62,667 nucleotides of DNA from Miniimonas arenae (GTDB taxonomy: Bacteria > Actinomycetota > Actinomycetes > Actinomycetales > Beutenbergiaceae): assembly GCF_006351005.1 (NCBI RefSeq), contig NZ_VENP01000014.1:1-62667 (forward strand), written 5' to 3'. A program made the position numbers and the translations under genes. A model generated the notes under the pieces. That model saw only the letters and a program-made list of their open reading frames with translations. It ran no database searches and was not told the origin of the DNA. Of this stretch, positions 45,186 to 59,019 are shown in pieces. How positions within the stretch are numbered: position 1 is the stretch's first letter; each line of letters starts with the position of its first letter.

Positions 45186-45899
45186 ATGCTGGTCATCACG
45201 GCGGATCAGGAGGGCAGTCGCCACGGCGTGGATCGGGTGCCGGAGGCGCTCGACGTGCTCGAGGGCGTGCCCGTGCTCCTGCCGTTCGTGCGGACGGTGG
45301 GTGACGAGCTCCAGGGCGTGCCGGAGGATGCGGCTGCGGCGCTCGAGGCGTGTCTGCGCCTCGTCCGCCTCGGCGGCTGGAGCATCGGCGTGGGCGTCGG
45401 GCCAGGACGACTGGCGTCGACCGCGCCCGAGAGCGCGGGGGAGGCGTTCGTGCGTGCGCGCGCCGCGGTCGAGCGCGCCAAGGGCCGCACCGTGCCGCTC
45501 CCGCTCGCGATCGAGGCGGCCCCGTCGGGCGGCGGTGTCGGCCCGGACGCGGACGTCGCGGGGACTGCGGGCGTCGCGGGGACTGCGGGCGCCCGGGGGC
45601 GCGCGGAGCGCGGGAGCGCCGAGGGTCTCGCCGGTCGCGAGGTGCCCACGGGTCCGGCGGGGGCCGCCGCCGTCGAACCGCTCGTCCACCTGCTCGCCGC
45701 CGTGGTCGCCGCGCGGAGCGACACGGCCTGGCGCGTGCTCGACCTCCTCGCCACGGGGACGACGGGTGTCGAGGTGGCGCGCGAGCTGAGGATCTCGCCG
45801 CAGGCGGTGAGCAAGCATCGCCGCGCGGCGCTGTGGGACACCGAGCAGGCGGCGCGCCCCGTGGTGGCGCGCCTGCTGGCCGCACTCGACGGCCGCTAG
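45186..45899 (+). CDS. SatD-family protein with C-terminal helix-turn-helix
   Basis: A 237-residue protein. The N-terminal region matches the SatD family pattern: VITADQEGSR at the start, PFVRTVGDELQGV near 38-50, WSIGVGVG near 73-80, and AGEAFVRARAAVERAKG near 92-108. A variable Gly/Ala linker leads to a C-terminal helix-turn-helix (GVEVARELRISPQAVSKHRRAAL). The GDE motif recalls the palm domain of nucleotide cyclases, but activity is not established. The ATG at 45186 fits the promoter; an earlier in-frame GTG/ATG would place the start inside the operator. It probably binds the GGTTGAT sites at its own promoter and works with the membrane protein downstream. Confidence 0.75.
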   Translation: MLVITADQEGSRHGVDRVPEALDVLEGVPVLLPFVRTVGDELQGVPEDAAAALEACLRLVRLGGWSIGVGVGPGRLASTAPESAGEAFVRARAAVERAKGRTVPLPLAIEAAPSGGGVGPDADVAGTAGVAGTAGARGRAERGSAEGLAGREVPTGPAGAAAVEPLVHLLAAVVAARSDTAWRVLDLLATGTTGVEVARELRISPQAVSKHRRAALWDTEQAARPVVARLLAALDGR

Positions 45900-45913
45900 G
45901 CCCCGCGCGGGGC
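45900..45913 (+). terminator. Short hairpin directly after the SatD-family stop
   Basis: GCCCC and GGGGC pair around GCGC immediately after the stop codon, followed by TT. It is short and may only attenuate. Confidence 0.35.
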
Positions 45914-45990
45914 TTCCGGGTCGCGATCGCGGCCGCGCAGCCCGCCGCATGCTCTCGTCCGCCTCCCGTCAGTCACGCGCCGGTGTGGCC

Positions 45991-46080
45991 CAGCCCGGCT
46001 CAGCGCAGCCCGGCCCGGCGCAGCCCGGCCCAGCGCAGCCCGGCCCGGCGCAGCCCGGCCCGGCGCAGCCCGGCCCGGCG
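45991..46080. repeat. Six 15-bp tandem repeats between SatD and the membrane protein gene
   Basis: Six contiguous 15-bp units of CAGCCCGGCCCGGCG with one-base variants (CAGCCCGGCTCAGCG first, CAGCCCGGCCCAGCG third). In one frame they would read QPGPA, but no supported gene covers them. Confidence 0.9.
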
Positions 46081-46118
46081 CGAGCGCACGCGTCGGAGGT
46101 GCCTGGTTCGATGGGCGC

Positions 46119-46625
46119 ATGGTGGTGCTCGTCGTCGTCCTCGCGCTCCTGCTCGCGTCCGCGGGCGGGGCGATCGTCGTCCCCGCCGTCCTCGGGCTCA
46201 CCCCGGAGCGCGGGCGGATGCGCGCACAGGCGGCGTCGCTGCTGCGCGGTGGCCTCGTGATCGGGGTGCTCGAGCGGCTCGCCGTCGCCGGGTCGGTCCT
46301 GCTCGGCCACCCGGAGGGCGTCGCGATCGTCGTCGCCGTCAAGGGGCTGGGGCGCTACCCGGAGCTGCGCGGCGCCGCGACGGCACGCACGGGCGCGGCG
46401 GGGCCGGTCGCCGTCCAGGGCGACCCACCGACCGACCCCCAGGCGCGCGCCGCGCAGGAGCAGGCCGCGCAGGAGCAGGCCGCGAAGGAGCGCGCCGCAC
46501 AGGAGCAGGCCGCCGAGCTGAGCGCTGCGGTCTCGGAGCGGTTCATCATCGGCACGCTCGCCTCGCTCGTCTGGGCCGTGGCGTGCGGCGCGGGCGGGCT
46601 GTGGTGGCTCGCACAGCTGGCCTGA
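46119..46625 (+). CDS. Small membrane protein paired with SatD
   Basis: A 168-residue membrane protein. TM helices are MVVLVVVLALLLASAGGAIVV, an amphipathic RGGLVIGVLERLAVAGSVLLG followed by VAIVVAVKGLGRYPEL, and a final FIIGTLASLVWAVACGAGGLWWLA. The pattern GVLERL...A.KG..R(Y/F)PEL...SERFIIGTLAS is one I associate with membrane proteins next to SatD genes in other bacteria, so the two likely work together. An insert of QEQAA repeats (about 110-135) splits the second and last helices. Start: ATG at 46119; GGAGGT lies 18 nt upstream, rather far. No enzymatic motif. Confidence 0.65.
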   Translation: MVVLVVVLALLLASAGGAIVVPAVLGLTPERGRMRAQAASLLRGGLVIGVLERLAVAGSVLLGHPEGVAIVVAVKGLGRYPELRGAATARTGAAGPVAVQGDPPTDPQARAAQEQAAQEQAAKERAAQEQAAELSAAVSERFIIGTLASLVWAVACGAGGLWWLAQLA

Positions 46626-46659
46626 GGCCCGTGCGTCGCCGCCGCGGCGGCCCGCCCGG

Positions 46660-46665
46660 TAGGAT
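46660..46665 (+). promoter_or_regulatory. Putative -10 hexamer TAGGAT for efp
   Basis: TAGGAT lies 168 bp before the efp GTG and gives a leader of about 160 nt. Confidence 0.5.
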
Positions 46666-46709
46666 GAGGTGGTTTGTGTCCGGGCCCGCGAGGCCGGGGC
46701 CACGCGCCC

Positions 46710-46736
46710 GTCACCGGCTGGAGAGCAGCCGGTGAC
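46710..46736 (+). promoter_or_regulatory. Perfect hairpin in the efp leader
   Basis: GTCACCGGCTG (46710-46720) pairs perfectly with CAGCCGGTGAC (46726-46736) around GAGAG in the long leader of efp. It could be an attenuator or a stabilising element; no known riboswitch is recognised. Confidence 0.45.
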
Positions 46737-46833
46737 CAGCTGAGGACCGGCAGGTCGTCGCTGATGCAGGGCGCCCACAGGAGATCGAGACGGCGCGCAC
46801 ACGCGTCGACCGCGACGTGAGGACGGACGAGAA

Positions 46834-47391
46834 GTGGCAACGACCAACGACCTGAAGAACGGCACGGTCCTCAACCTCGAGGGTCAGCTCTGGAGCGTCG
46901 TCGAGTTCCAGCACGTCAAGCCCGGCAAGGGCCCGGCGTTCGTCCGCACCAAGCTCAAGAACGTGCTGTCGGGCAAGACCGTGGACAAGACCTTCAACGC
47001 CGGCCTCAAGGTCGAGACGGCGAACGTCGACCGCCGCGACATGCAGTACCTGTACAAGGACGGCGACTCCTTCGTCTTCATGGACGCCTCCGACTACGAG
47101 CAGATCTTCGTGCCCGAGGCCACCGTGGGCGACGCCGCGAACTTCCTCCTGGAGAACCAGGCCGTGATCATGGCGCTGCACGAGGGCAACCCGCTCTACG
47201 TCGAGCTCCCGGCGAGCGTCGTGCTCGAGGTCACCTACACCGAGCCCGGCCTGCAGGGCGACCGCTCGAACGCGGGCACCAAGCCCGCCACGATCGAGAC
47301 CGGCTACGAGATCCAGGTCCCGCTCTTCATCGAGCAGGGCACCAAGGTCAAGGTGGACACCCGCACGGGTGACTACCTCGGCCGCGCCTGA
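46834..47391 (+). CDS. efp: Elongation factor P
   Basis: A 185-residue, tRNA-shaped translation factor that relieves ribosomes stalled at consecutive prolines. The tip loop reads KPGKG with Lys32, the residue modified in other bacteria; no EpmA/EpmB or rhamnosyltransferase EarP gene is in the window, and actinobacterial EF-P is usually unmodified. The family ending [12 protein letters not shown] is complete. GTG start with GACGAGAAG upstream. Polyproline stretches are common in proteins of this window, for example DUF349 and SecD tails, so EF-P should matter. It is followed by nusB after 5 bp. Confidence 0.97.
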   Translation: MATTNDLKNGTVLNLEGQLWSVVEFQHVKPGKGPAFVRTKLKNVLSGKTVDKTFNAGLKVETANVDRRDMQYLYKDGDSFVFMDASDYEQIFVPEATVGDAANFLLENQAVIMALHEGNPLYVELPASVVLEVTYTEPGLQGDRSNAGTKPATIETGYEIQVPLFIEQGTKVKVDTRTGDYLGRA

Positions 47392-47396
47392 CGCGC

Positions 47397-47852
47397 ATGC
47401 CGGACCGCTCCAAGGACCGCCGCCGCGCCGTCGACCTGCTCTTCGAGGCCGACCAGCGCGGCCGCGCCGGTGACCGCGTCGACGTCGTCGAGCTGCTCGC
47501 GCAGCGCATCGCCGACCCCTCGGGGCTCAAGCCGATGCGCACGTACGCGGCGGAGATCGTCGAGGGCGTCGCGGCGCACCGCGCGCGGATCGACGAGCTC
47601 CTCGCGTCCTACTCCCACTCCTGGACGCTGGACCGGATGCCCGCCGTCGACCTCGCGATCCTGCGGGTCGGCGCGTGGGAGCTGCTGTGGAACGACGACG
47701 TGCCCGACGCCGTCGCCGTGGAGCAGGCCACGAACCTCGCGGCCGAGCTGTCCACCGACGAGTCGCCGGGCTTCGTCAACGGCCTGCTCGGCCAGCTGCA
47801 GCGCCTCGCGCCCGCCCTGCGGGACGCCCCCGGGCAGGCCGTCGCCGCGGAG

Positions 47853-47855
<3 letters not shown>
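47397..47855 (+). CDS. nusB: Transcription antitermination factor NusB
   Basis: An all-helical protein of 152 residues that binds boxA RNA with NusE (S10) in rRNA antitermination. Motifs include RRRAVDLLFEADQRG at the N-terminus, MPAVDLAILRVGAWELLW and SPGFVNGLLGQLQRLAP near the end. Normal length. ATG is 5 bp after efp, so the two are cotranscribed, as in M. tuberculosis. The -10 hexamer of the pyr operon overlaps its stop codon. Confidence 0.95.
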
Positions 47856-49491
<1,636 letters not shown>

Positions 49492-49495
<4 letters not shown>

Positions 49496-50799
49496 CCCGC
49501 TACCTCCTGCGCTCCGTGGCGCCCCTGGGCGCCGAGCGGACGGACCTGCTGCTCGGCGACGGGGTGATCCTCGCCGTCGGCGCCGACGCGCGCGAGGCGG
49601 CCGGCCGCGACGCCGTGGTGGTCGACGGCGACGGGCTCGTCGCGCTGCCCGGCCTCGTCGACCTGCACACCCACCTGCGCGAGCCCGGCCGCGAGGACAC
49701 CGAGACCGTCCGCTCCGGCACGCGCGCCGCCGCGGCCGGCGGGTTCACCGCGGTGCACGCCATGGCGAACACCGACCCGGTGGCCGACACCGCGGGCGTC
49801 GTGGAGCAGGTCTGGCGGCTCGGGCGCGACGCCGGGTACGCCGACGTGCGGCCCGTCGGCGCCGTGACGATCGGCCTCGCGGGCGAGCGCCTCGCCGAGC
49901 TCGGTGCGATGGCGACCTCCGCCGCGCGCGTGCGCGTCTTCTCCGACGACGGGAAGTGCGTGTGGGACCCGGTGCTCATGCGCCGCGCGCTGGAGTACAC
50001 CCGCGCGTTCGACGGCGTGGTGGCCCAGCACGCGCAGGAGCCGCGCCTCACGCAGGGGTCGCAGATGCACGAGGGTGCCGTCTCGGCCGAGATCGGCCTG
50101 GCCGGCTGGCCCGCCGTCGCCGAGGAGGCGATCATCGCGCGCGACGTGCTGCTCGCCGAGCACGTCGGCGGCCGGCTGCACGTGCAGCACCTGTCCACCG
50201 CGGGCAGCGTCGAGATCGTGCGGTGGGCCAAGGCGCGCGGCATCCGCGTCACCGCCGAGGCCACCCCGCACCACCTGCTCCTCACCGACGAGCTCGCGCG
50301 CACCTACGACCCGGTGTTCAAGGTGAACCCGCCGCTGCGCACCGCCGAGGACGTCGAGGCGGTCCGCGCCGGTCTCGCGGACGGCACGATAGACGTCGTC
50401 GCCACCGACCACGCGCCGCACGCCGCGCAGGACAAGGACTGCGAGTGGTCCGCCGCCGCGTTCGGGATGACCGGCCTGGAGACGGCGCTCTCGGTGGTGC
50501 AGCACGTGATGGTCGACGACGGACCCTTCGGCTGGGCGGACGTCGCCCGCGTGCTCTCGGTGACGCCGGCCGCGATCGGCGGCGTGACCGACCACGGCCG
50601 CCCGCTCGAGGCGGGCGAGCCCGCGTCGCTGGTGCTCGTGGACCCGGCCGCGCGCACCGTCGTCGACCCGGCCGCGCAGGCGACGGCGAGCCGCAACTCC
50701 CCGTTCGCCGGCCGCGAGCTCCCCGGTGCCGTGCGCTGGACCTTCCTGCGCGGTCACGCGACGCTCGCCGACGGCGTGCTGACGGAGGCCGACCGGTGA
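49492..50799 (+). CDS. pyrC: Dihydroorotase (class I)
   Basis: A zinc amidohydrolase of 435 residues that closes carbamoyl aspartate to dihydroorotate. The metal motif is [10 protein letters not shown], with [34 protein letters not shown] and [13 protein letters not shown] completing the site. It ends in the usual composite-domain strand ([11 protein letters not shown]). ATG overlaps the pyrB stop, and the 3' end overlaps the PH-type gene (GTGA). Confidence 0.96.
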
Positions 50800-51386
50800 C
50801 CCGGCCGCTCGCCGTCGCGCTCCTCGTCCTCGTCGGGCTCGCGCTGCTGGCCCTCATGTGGTGGGGCTGGCGCCGCCGCGTGCGGCGCACCGCCGTGGGG
50901 CTCGGTGCACCCGCCGCCGCCCTGACCGCGCCGGTGACGCTCGCCGTCGAAGGCGTCTACGTCTCGAGCACGACGGCGGGGGAGTGGCTCGAGCGGATCG
51001 CCGCCGACGGCCTCGGCGTGCGTTCCCCGGTCGTGGCCGAGGTGGGCGACGACGGCGTGACGCTGCGCCGGACCGGAGCGCCCGACGTCGTCGTGCCGCG
51101 CGCGGCGCTGCTCGGCGCCCGCACCGAGCGCGGCATCGCCGGGAAGGTCGCCCAGCCCGGCGGGATCGTCGTGCTGCGCTGGCGCACCGGCGACGTCGTG
51201 CTCGACACCGGCGTCCACCCGCGGCACGCGGCCGACCGCGCACGGCTCGTGGACGCGATCAACGCGATCACGCCGCCGCCGGTCGGCGAGCCAACCGCAG
51301 CCACCGCGCCGGGCGCCCCCGACTCACCCGGCTCGCTCGGCGCCCCCGACCCCTCGTCCGCACGATCCCAGGAGGACGTCGCATGA
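50796..51386 (+). CDS. Membrane-anchored PH-like protein between pyrC and carA
   Basis: A 196-residue protein with one N-terminal TM helix ([22 protein letters not shown]), a beta-rich PH-like domain ([42 protein letters not shown] is its first part) and a disordered Ala/Pro/Ser tail. M. tuberculosis has a related membrane gene, Rv1382, at the same place. Its function is unknown; embedding within the UMP operon with 4-nt overlaps on both sides suggests tight coexpression with PyrC and CarA. Confidence 0.8.
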   Translation: MTRPLAVALLVLVGLALLALMWWGWRRRVRRTAVGLGAPAAALTAPVTLAVEGVYVSSTTAGEWLERIAADGLGVRSPVVAEVGDDGVTLRRTGAPDVVVPRAALLGARTERGIAGKVAQPGGIVVLRWRTGDVVLDTGVHPRHAADRARLVDAINAITPPPVGEPTAATAPGAPDSPGSLGAPDPSSARSQEDVA

Positions 51387-52641
51387 CCACCACCACGAGC
51401 CAGACCCCGCCCGGTGCCACGAGCGAGGAGGCCTACCTCGTCCTCGAGGACGGCACCGTGCACGTCGGTCGTGCGTGGGGCGCGCGCGGGGAGACCCTGG
51501 GCGAGATCGTGTTCTCCACCGGCATGACCGGCTACCAGGAGACGCTCACCGACCCGAGCTATCACAAGCAGATCGTCGTGATGACGGCGCCGCACGTCGG
51601 GAACACCGGCGTCAACGGCGAGGACCCGGAGTCGGGCCGGATCTGGGTGTCCGGCTTCGTCGTGCGCGACCCCGCGCGCCGTGCGTCGAGCTGGCGCAGC
51701 GAGCGCTCCCTCGACGCCGAGCTCGAGGCGCAGGGCATCGTCGGCATCCGCGAGCTCGACACCCGCGCGCTCACCCGCCACCTGCGGACGGCCGGCGCGA
51801 TGCGCGCGGGCGTGTTCTCCGGCGACGCGGTGCCCGCGGCCACCGGCCCCTCCCGCGTGGCCGAGCTGCTCGAGCGGGTGCGGTCGAGCTCGCAGATGGT
51901 CGGCGCGGACCTGGCCGACGAGGTGACCACGGCGAGTTCGTACGTCGTGGAGCCGGAGGCCGGCACCGACCCGGTCGGCACCGTCGTCGCCGTCGACCTC
52001 GGCATCAAGGACATGACGCCGCACCGGATGGCCGAGCGCGGGCTGCGTGTGGTCGTCGTGCCGAGCACGAGCACCCTGGCCGACATCCAGGCGCACGAGC
52101 CGGACGCGGTCTTCTTCTCCAACGGCCCCGGCGACCCGGCGGCCGCGGACGACGCCGTCGAGCTCCTGCGCGGCGTCCTCGACGCCGGGATCCCGTACTT
52201 CGGGATCTGCTTCGGCAACCAGATCCTCGGGCGCGCACTCGGGTTCGGGACGTACAAGCTCACGTTCGGCCACCGGGGCATCAACCAGCCGGTGAAGGAC
52301 GTGCGCACCGGCAAGGTCGAGATCACCGCGCACAACCACGGCTTCGCCGTCGACGCGCCGATCGGGCGGGAGTCCGTCGCCCCGCACGACGGCGGTCGCT
52401 ACGGCCGCGTCATCGTGTCGCACGTGGGCCTCAACGACGACGTCGTGGAGGGCCTGGAGTGCCTGGACATCCCGGCGTTCTCCGTGCAGTACCACCCCGA
52501 GGCCGCGGCCGGACCGCACGACGCCGCCTACCTGTTCGACCGGCTCGTCGAGCTGGTGACCAGCCACGGCGCGATCGCCACCAACGCCACCGACGACTCC
52601 GCCGCCCCCGACGGCTCCACCGCCCCCGAGGAGAACTCCTG

Positions 52642-52642
<1 letters not shown>
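51383..52642 (+). CDS. carA: Carbamoyl-phosphate synthase small (glutaminase) subunit
   Basis: Supplies ammonia from glutamine to CarB. It has 419 residues. The class I amidotransferase triad is Cys276 (GICFGNQ), His371 and Glu373 (QYHPEA). The N-terminal CarA domain holds [16 protein letters not shown] and [17 protein letters not shown]. Thr/Ser/Pro-rich residues 1-14 and the C-terminal 20 residues are extra. GGAGG precedes the ATG, and the stop shares one base with the carB ATG. Confidence 0.97.
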
Positions 52643-55985
<3,343 letters not shown>

Positions 55986-55989
<4 letters not shown>

Positions 55990-56921
55990 GCGCCGGGTCC
56001 GGCACGTTCGCCGGGTCCGGGGCGTCCGGTGCGTCCCGTGCGTCGCAGGCCTTCGGGGCGCGCCTCGCGGACGCGATGGACGAGCGCGGCCGGCTGTGCG
56101 TGGGCATCGACCCGCACCCGCCGCTGCTGCGCGCGTGGGGCCTGGGCGACGACGTCGCCGGCCTGCGCGAGTTCTCCCTCCGCGTGGTGGACGCCCTGGC
56201 CGGCATCGTCGCGGTGCTCAAGCCGCAGGCCGCGTTCTTCGAGCGGCACGGCTCCGGCGGCGTCGCGGTGCTCGAGGAGACGATCGCGGCCGCGCGCGAG
56301 GCGGGCGTGCTGACGATCGTGGACGCCAAGCGCGGCGACATCGGCTCCACGATGCAGGGCTACGCCGACGCGTTCGTGCGGGAGGGCTCGCCGCTCGCGG
56401 GCGACGCCGTCACGCTCTCGCCGTACCTCGGCTTCGACTCGCTCACGCCCGCGATCGACACCGCGCTGGCGTCGGGGCGCGGGGTGTTCGTCCTGTGCCT
56501 CACCTCCAACCCGGAGGGTGCGGCCGTCCAGCTCGCGCGCAGCGACGACGACGGCGCCACGCACGGCGTGACCGTCGCCGCGCGGATCGCGAACGCGGCG
56601 GGCGAGGCCAACGCGCTCGAGCTCGCCGCCGGCGGCAACCCCGGCGCGGACCAGCACGCCCTGGGCAGCGTCGGGCTCGTCGTCGGCGCGACGGTGGGGG
56701 ACGCCGCCCGGCGCGGGGGCGTCGACCTGGCCGGGGTCCGTGGCCCGCTGCTCATGCCGGGACTGGGCGCGCAGGGCGGCTCCGCGGAGTCGGTGCGTGC
56801 CGTCGTCGGGACCGCCTGGGGCCAGGTGCTCGCCTCGTCCTCGCGCGAGGTGCTGGGCGCCGGACCGGATGCCGACGCGCTGCGGGCCGCGGCTCGCGCC
56901 GCGATCGACGCGCTCACCTGA
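55986..56921 (+). CDS. pyrF: Orotidine-5'-phosphate decarboxylase (type 2)
   Basis: Makes UMP from OMP. It has 311 residues and belongs to the longer type 2 PyrF subgroup, recognised by [17 protein letters not shown] and the catalytic [15 protein letters not shown] (Lys115). [14 protein letters not shown] and [10 protein letters not shown] are typical loops. A Gly/Ser/Ala lead of about 20 residues precedes the fold. It ends the UMP operon; the step before (dihydroorotate dehydrogenase, pyrD) and pyrE are not in the window. A double hairpin follows. Confidence 0.96.
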
Positions 56922-56936
56922 GCCTCGTCCGGTCCG

Positions 56937-56988
56937 GAGCCGGCTTCGGGGACCCGTCGTGCCAGCGGCGTCCCCGGGGCGCCGGCTC
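56937..56988 (+). terminator. Two-stem hairpin after pyrF
   Basis: GAGCCGGC (56937-56944) pairs with GCCGGCTC (56981-56988), enclosing GGGGAC with GTCCCC. It lies just upstream of the -10 hexamer of the phosphatase gene and probably ends the pyr operon. Confidence 0.5.
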
Positions 56989-56995
56989 AGGATGC

Positions 56996-57001
56996 CAGGA
57001 T
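56996..57001 (+). promoter_or_regulatory. -10 hexamer CAGGAT placed for a leaderless phosphatase mRNA
   Basis: CAGGAT, six bases, then ATG at 57008. No Shine-Dalgarno fits; the spacing matches relA, rarA and prsW. Confidence 0.5.
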
Positions 57002-57007
57002 GGCGCC

Positions 57008-57817
57008 ATGACGTCGCCGACCTCTCCGACCACCCGTCCCGAGCCAGACCCGGCCACGGTCGACCTCACGATCGAGGGCACCTGGAACGCGCGGGACGCG
57101 GCCAGCCTCACGGGCGTGGCTCCACGGGTGCTGCTGCGCACCGCGGCACTCCAGGGGCTGACGGACGCGGGCCGCTCGACCCTGCTCGAGCTCGGCGTCA
57201 CCGACGTGGTCGACCTGCGCTCGGACCCCGAGGTGGCCAACCAGGGCGGTGACGCGGTGCCCGACGGCGTCGCGGTCCACCGCCTGGCGATCTCGCCCGG
57301 TGCCGCGCTCGCCGGCCAGATCGGCGGTGCCGGTCCCGACCCGGCCGTGATGGCGCAGTTCCTCGAGCTGCTGCGCCAGCCCGGCTGGGCCCAGGAGTTC
57401 ATGGTGGGCATCTACCGCGAGATCGTCGCCGACGCGGCCTCCGCGGCCCAGCTCGGCGCCGGCCTGCGGGTCATCGCCCGCGCCGAGGGGGCCACGGTGG
57501 TGCACTGCTCGGCGGGGAAGGACCGCACCGGGGTGCTCGTGGCTCTCACGTGCACCGTGGCCGACGTGCCCGCCGAGCGGATCGAGCAGGACTTCCTCTG
57601 GTCCAACCGGGCCAGCGCGGCGCAGGCAGCCGTGATCCCGGAGCTGCCGGGTCTCGACCCGGCTCTGCTCGAACCGTTCCTCGGCGTGTCGATCGACGGG
57701 CTGCGGGCCGCCGAGCAGGCGGTGACGGACACCTACGGGGGCATGGACCCGTTCCTCGCGGCCGTCGGCGTCGGCGGCAACGACGTCGAGCGGCTGCGCG
57801 GGCGGCTGCTCGGCTGA
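57008..57817 (+). CDS. Tyrosine-protein phosphatase (MptpB-like)
   Basis: A 269-residue protein with the CX5R active site as VVHCSAGKDRTGVL, Cys167 and Arg173. AGKDRTG with a Lys-Asp pair, and the N-terminal RTAALQGLTDAGRSTLLELGVTDVVDLRSDPEV, resemble the Y_phosphatase3 (MptpB/LipA-type) family, which can act on phosphotyrosine, phosphoserine and phosphoinositides. With phosphatidylinositol lipids made by this organism, a lipid substrate is possible but not shown. It stands alone between pyrF and mihF; the -10 hexamer suggests its own promoter. Confidence 0.85.
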   Translation: MTSPTSPTTRPEPDPATVDLTIEGTWNARDAASLTGVAPRVLLRTAALQGLTDAGRSTLLELGVTDVVDLRSDPEVANQGGDAVPDGVAVHRLAISPGAALAGQIGGAGPDPAVMAQFLELLRQPGWAQEFMVGIYREIVADAASAAQLGAGLRVIARAEGATVVHCSAGKDRTGVLVALTCTVADVPAERIEQDFLWSNRASAAQAAVIPELPGLDPALLEPFLGVSIDGLRAAEQAVTDTYGGMDPFLAAVGVGGNDVERLRGRLLG

Positions 57818-57905
57818 CGAGCGCGGCACGCGGCCGCCGGCGTTCGACCACGACCGTCCGCGCCCGTGGGGCGAACGTGACCTGCGCCGTCGGGCACTCG
57901 CCCCC

Positions 57906-58013
57906 GGGGCGTCCGGGCCGGTCGCGCGACGGTGACGCACGCCGTCGGGCGCTGTCTGCGGGGCGTCCGGGCCGGTCGCGCGACGGTGACGTACGCCGTC
58001 GGGCACGCTGTTC
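57906..58013. repeat. 54-bp tandem duplication between the phosphatase and mihF
   Basis: Two adjacent 54-bp units (57906-57959 and 57960-58013), similar through GTCGCGCGACGGTGACG and CGCCGTCGGGC, with a partial third unit before them (57868-57905). They carry the core of the dispersed 14-mer on the minus strand. Confidence 0.8.
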
Positions 58014-58114
58014 TGGCCGGTCCGGACCGCGGGCCCGGCCCGCGGCGCGATTGCCGGAGGCGCACGTGGCCGATAGGTTGCACTAGCCGTCCGTACACCA
58101 TGGAGGAGACGCAG

Positions 58115-58426
58115 GTGGCCCTTCCCGAACTCACGCCGCAGCAGCGCGCCGACGCGCTGGAGAAGGCAGCCCAGGCCCGGGCGACCCGCGCCGAGGTGAA
58201 GAACCGGCTGAAGTACTCGGGCGCCTCGCTCTCGAGCGTTCTCGAGGCAGCCGAGGCCGACGAGGCGATCGGCAAGCTCAAGGTGAGCGCGCTGCTCGAG
58301 GCGCTGCCCGGCGTCGGGCCGGTGCGCGCGAAGCAGATCATGGCCGAGATCGGCATTGCCGAGACCCGTCGGGTGCGAGGCCTCGGTCCGCACCAGCGCG
58401 GCGCGCTCGTGACCCGTTTTGGCTGA
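58115..58426 (+). CDS. mihF: Integration host factor, actinobacterial type (mIHF)
   Basis: A 103-residue nucleoid-associated protein that bends DNA. It opens with [18 protein letters not shown], the family start (compare MALPxLTxEQRxxALxKA), and contains the H2TH-like helix [22 protein letters not shown] and a final [14 protein letters not shown]. The GTG at 58115 is chosen because GGAGGAG (58102-58108) ends six bases upstream; an ATG at 58100 would overlap that site. The gmk start overlaps its end. The order mihF-gmk-rpoZ-coaBC-metK is conserved in M. tuberculosis. Confidence 0.95.
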   Translation: MALPELTPQQRADALEKAAQARATRAEVKNRLKYSGASLSSVLEAAEADEAIGKLKVSALLEALPGVGPVRAKQIMAEIGIAETRRVRGLGPHQRGALVTRFG

Positions 58427-58988
58427 GCGGCTCCCGCGGCTCACGGTGCTCGCCGGCCCGACCGCGGTCGGCAAGGGCACGGTCTCGGCAGACGTGCGCG
58501 AGCGCCATCCCGACATCTGGCTGTCCGTCTCCGCCACCACGCGGCCCCCGCGGCCCGGCGAGATCGACGGCGTGCACTATGCGTTCGTCGACGAGCAGCA
58601 GTTCGACCGCATGGTCAAGCGCGGCGAGCTGCTGGAGTGGGCCGTGGTGCACGGCCGCAACCGGTACGGCACGCCGCGCGCGGCCGTGGAGGAACGCCTC
58701 GAGGCCGGTGTGCCGGTCCTGCTAGAGATCGACCTGCAAGGCGCCCGGCAGGTGCGTGCCACGATGCCTCAGGCGCGGTTCGTGTTCCTCGCCCCGCCGA
58801 GCTGGGAGGAGCTGGTGCACCGGCTCGTCGGGCGCGGCACCGAGGGGCCGGAGGAGCGCGAGCGCCGGCTCGCCACCGCCCGCGTCGAGCTCGCCGCGGT
58901 GCGCGAGTTCGACCACGTCATCGTGAACGACGACGTGCACCGCGCGGCCGACGAGCTGGTCTCGCTGATGCGGACCCGCGAGCGCTGA
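58419..58988 (+). CDS. gmk: Guanylate kinase
   Basis: Phosphorylates GMP to GDP. It has 189 residues with the P-loop [13 protein letters not shown], the GMP-binding [15 protein letters not shown] and [16 protein letters not shown], and the lid [18 protein letters not shown]. The start is a rare TTG at 58419, which overlaps the mihF end by 8 nt. GTG 58446 is the only later option but would begin right at the P-loop and remove its first strand. The protein is otherwise normal length. Confidence 0.95.
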   Translation: MAERLPRLTVLAGPTAVGKGTVSADVRERHPDIWLSVSATTRPPRPGEIDGVHYAFVDEQQFDRMVKRGELLEWAVVHGRNRYGTPRAAVEERLEAGVPVLLEIDLQGARQVRATMPQARFVFLAPPSWEELVHRLVGRGTEGPEERERRLATARVELAAVREFDHVIVNDDVHRAADELVSLMRTRER

Positions 58989-59019
58989 GCCCTCCGTCCG
59001 CGCCGCCGACGCGAGGCGC

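Noticed and set aside
45949-46260. Frame encoding QPGPA repeats before the membrane protein
   Set aside because: It overlaps the real membrane protein start in a different frame and consists of the 15-bp repeats. No Shine-Dalgarno and no conserved sequence.
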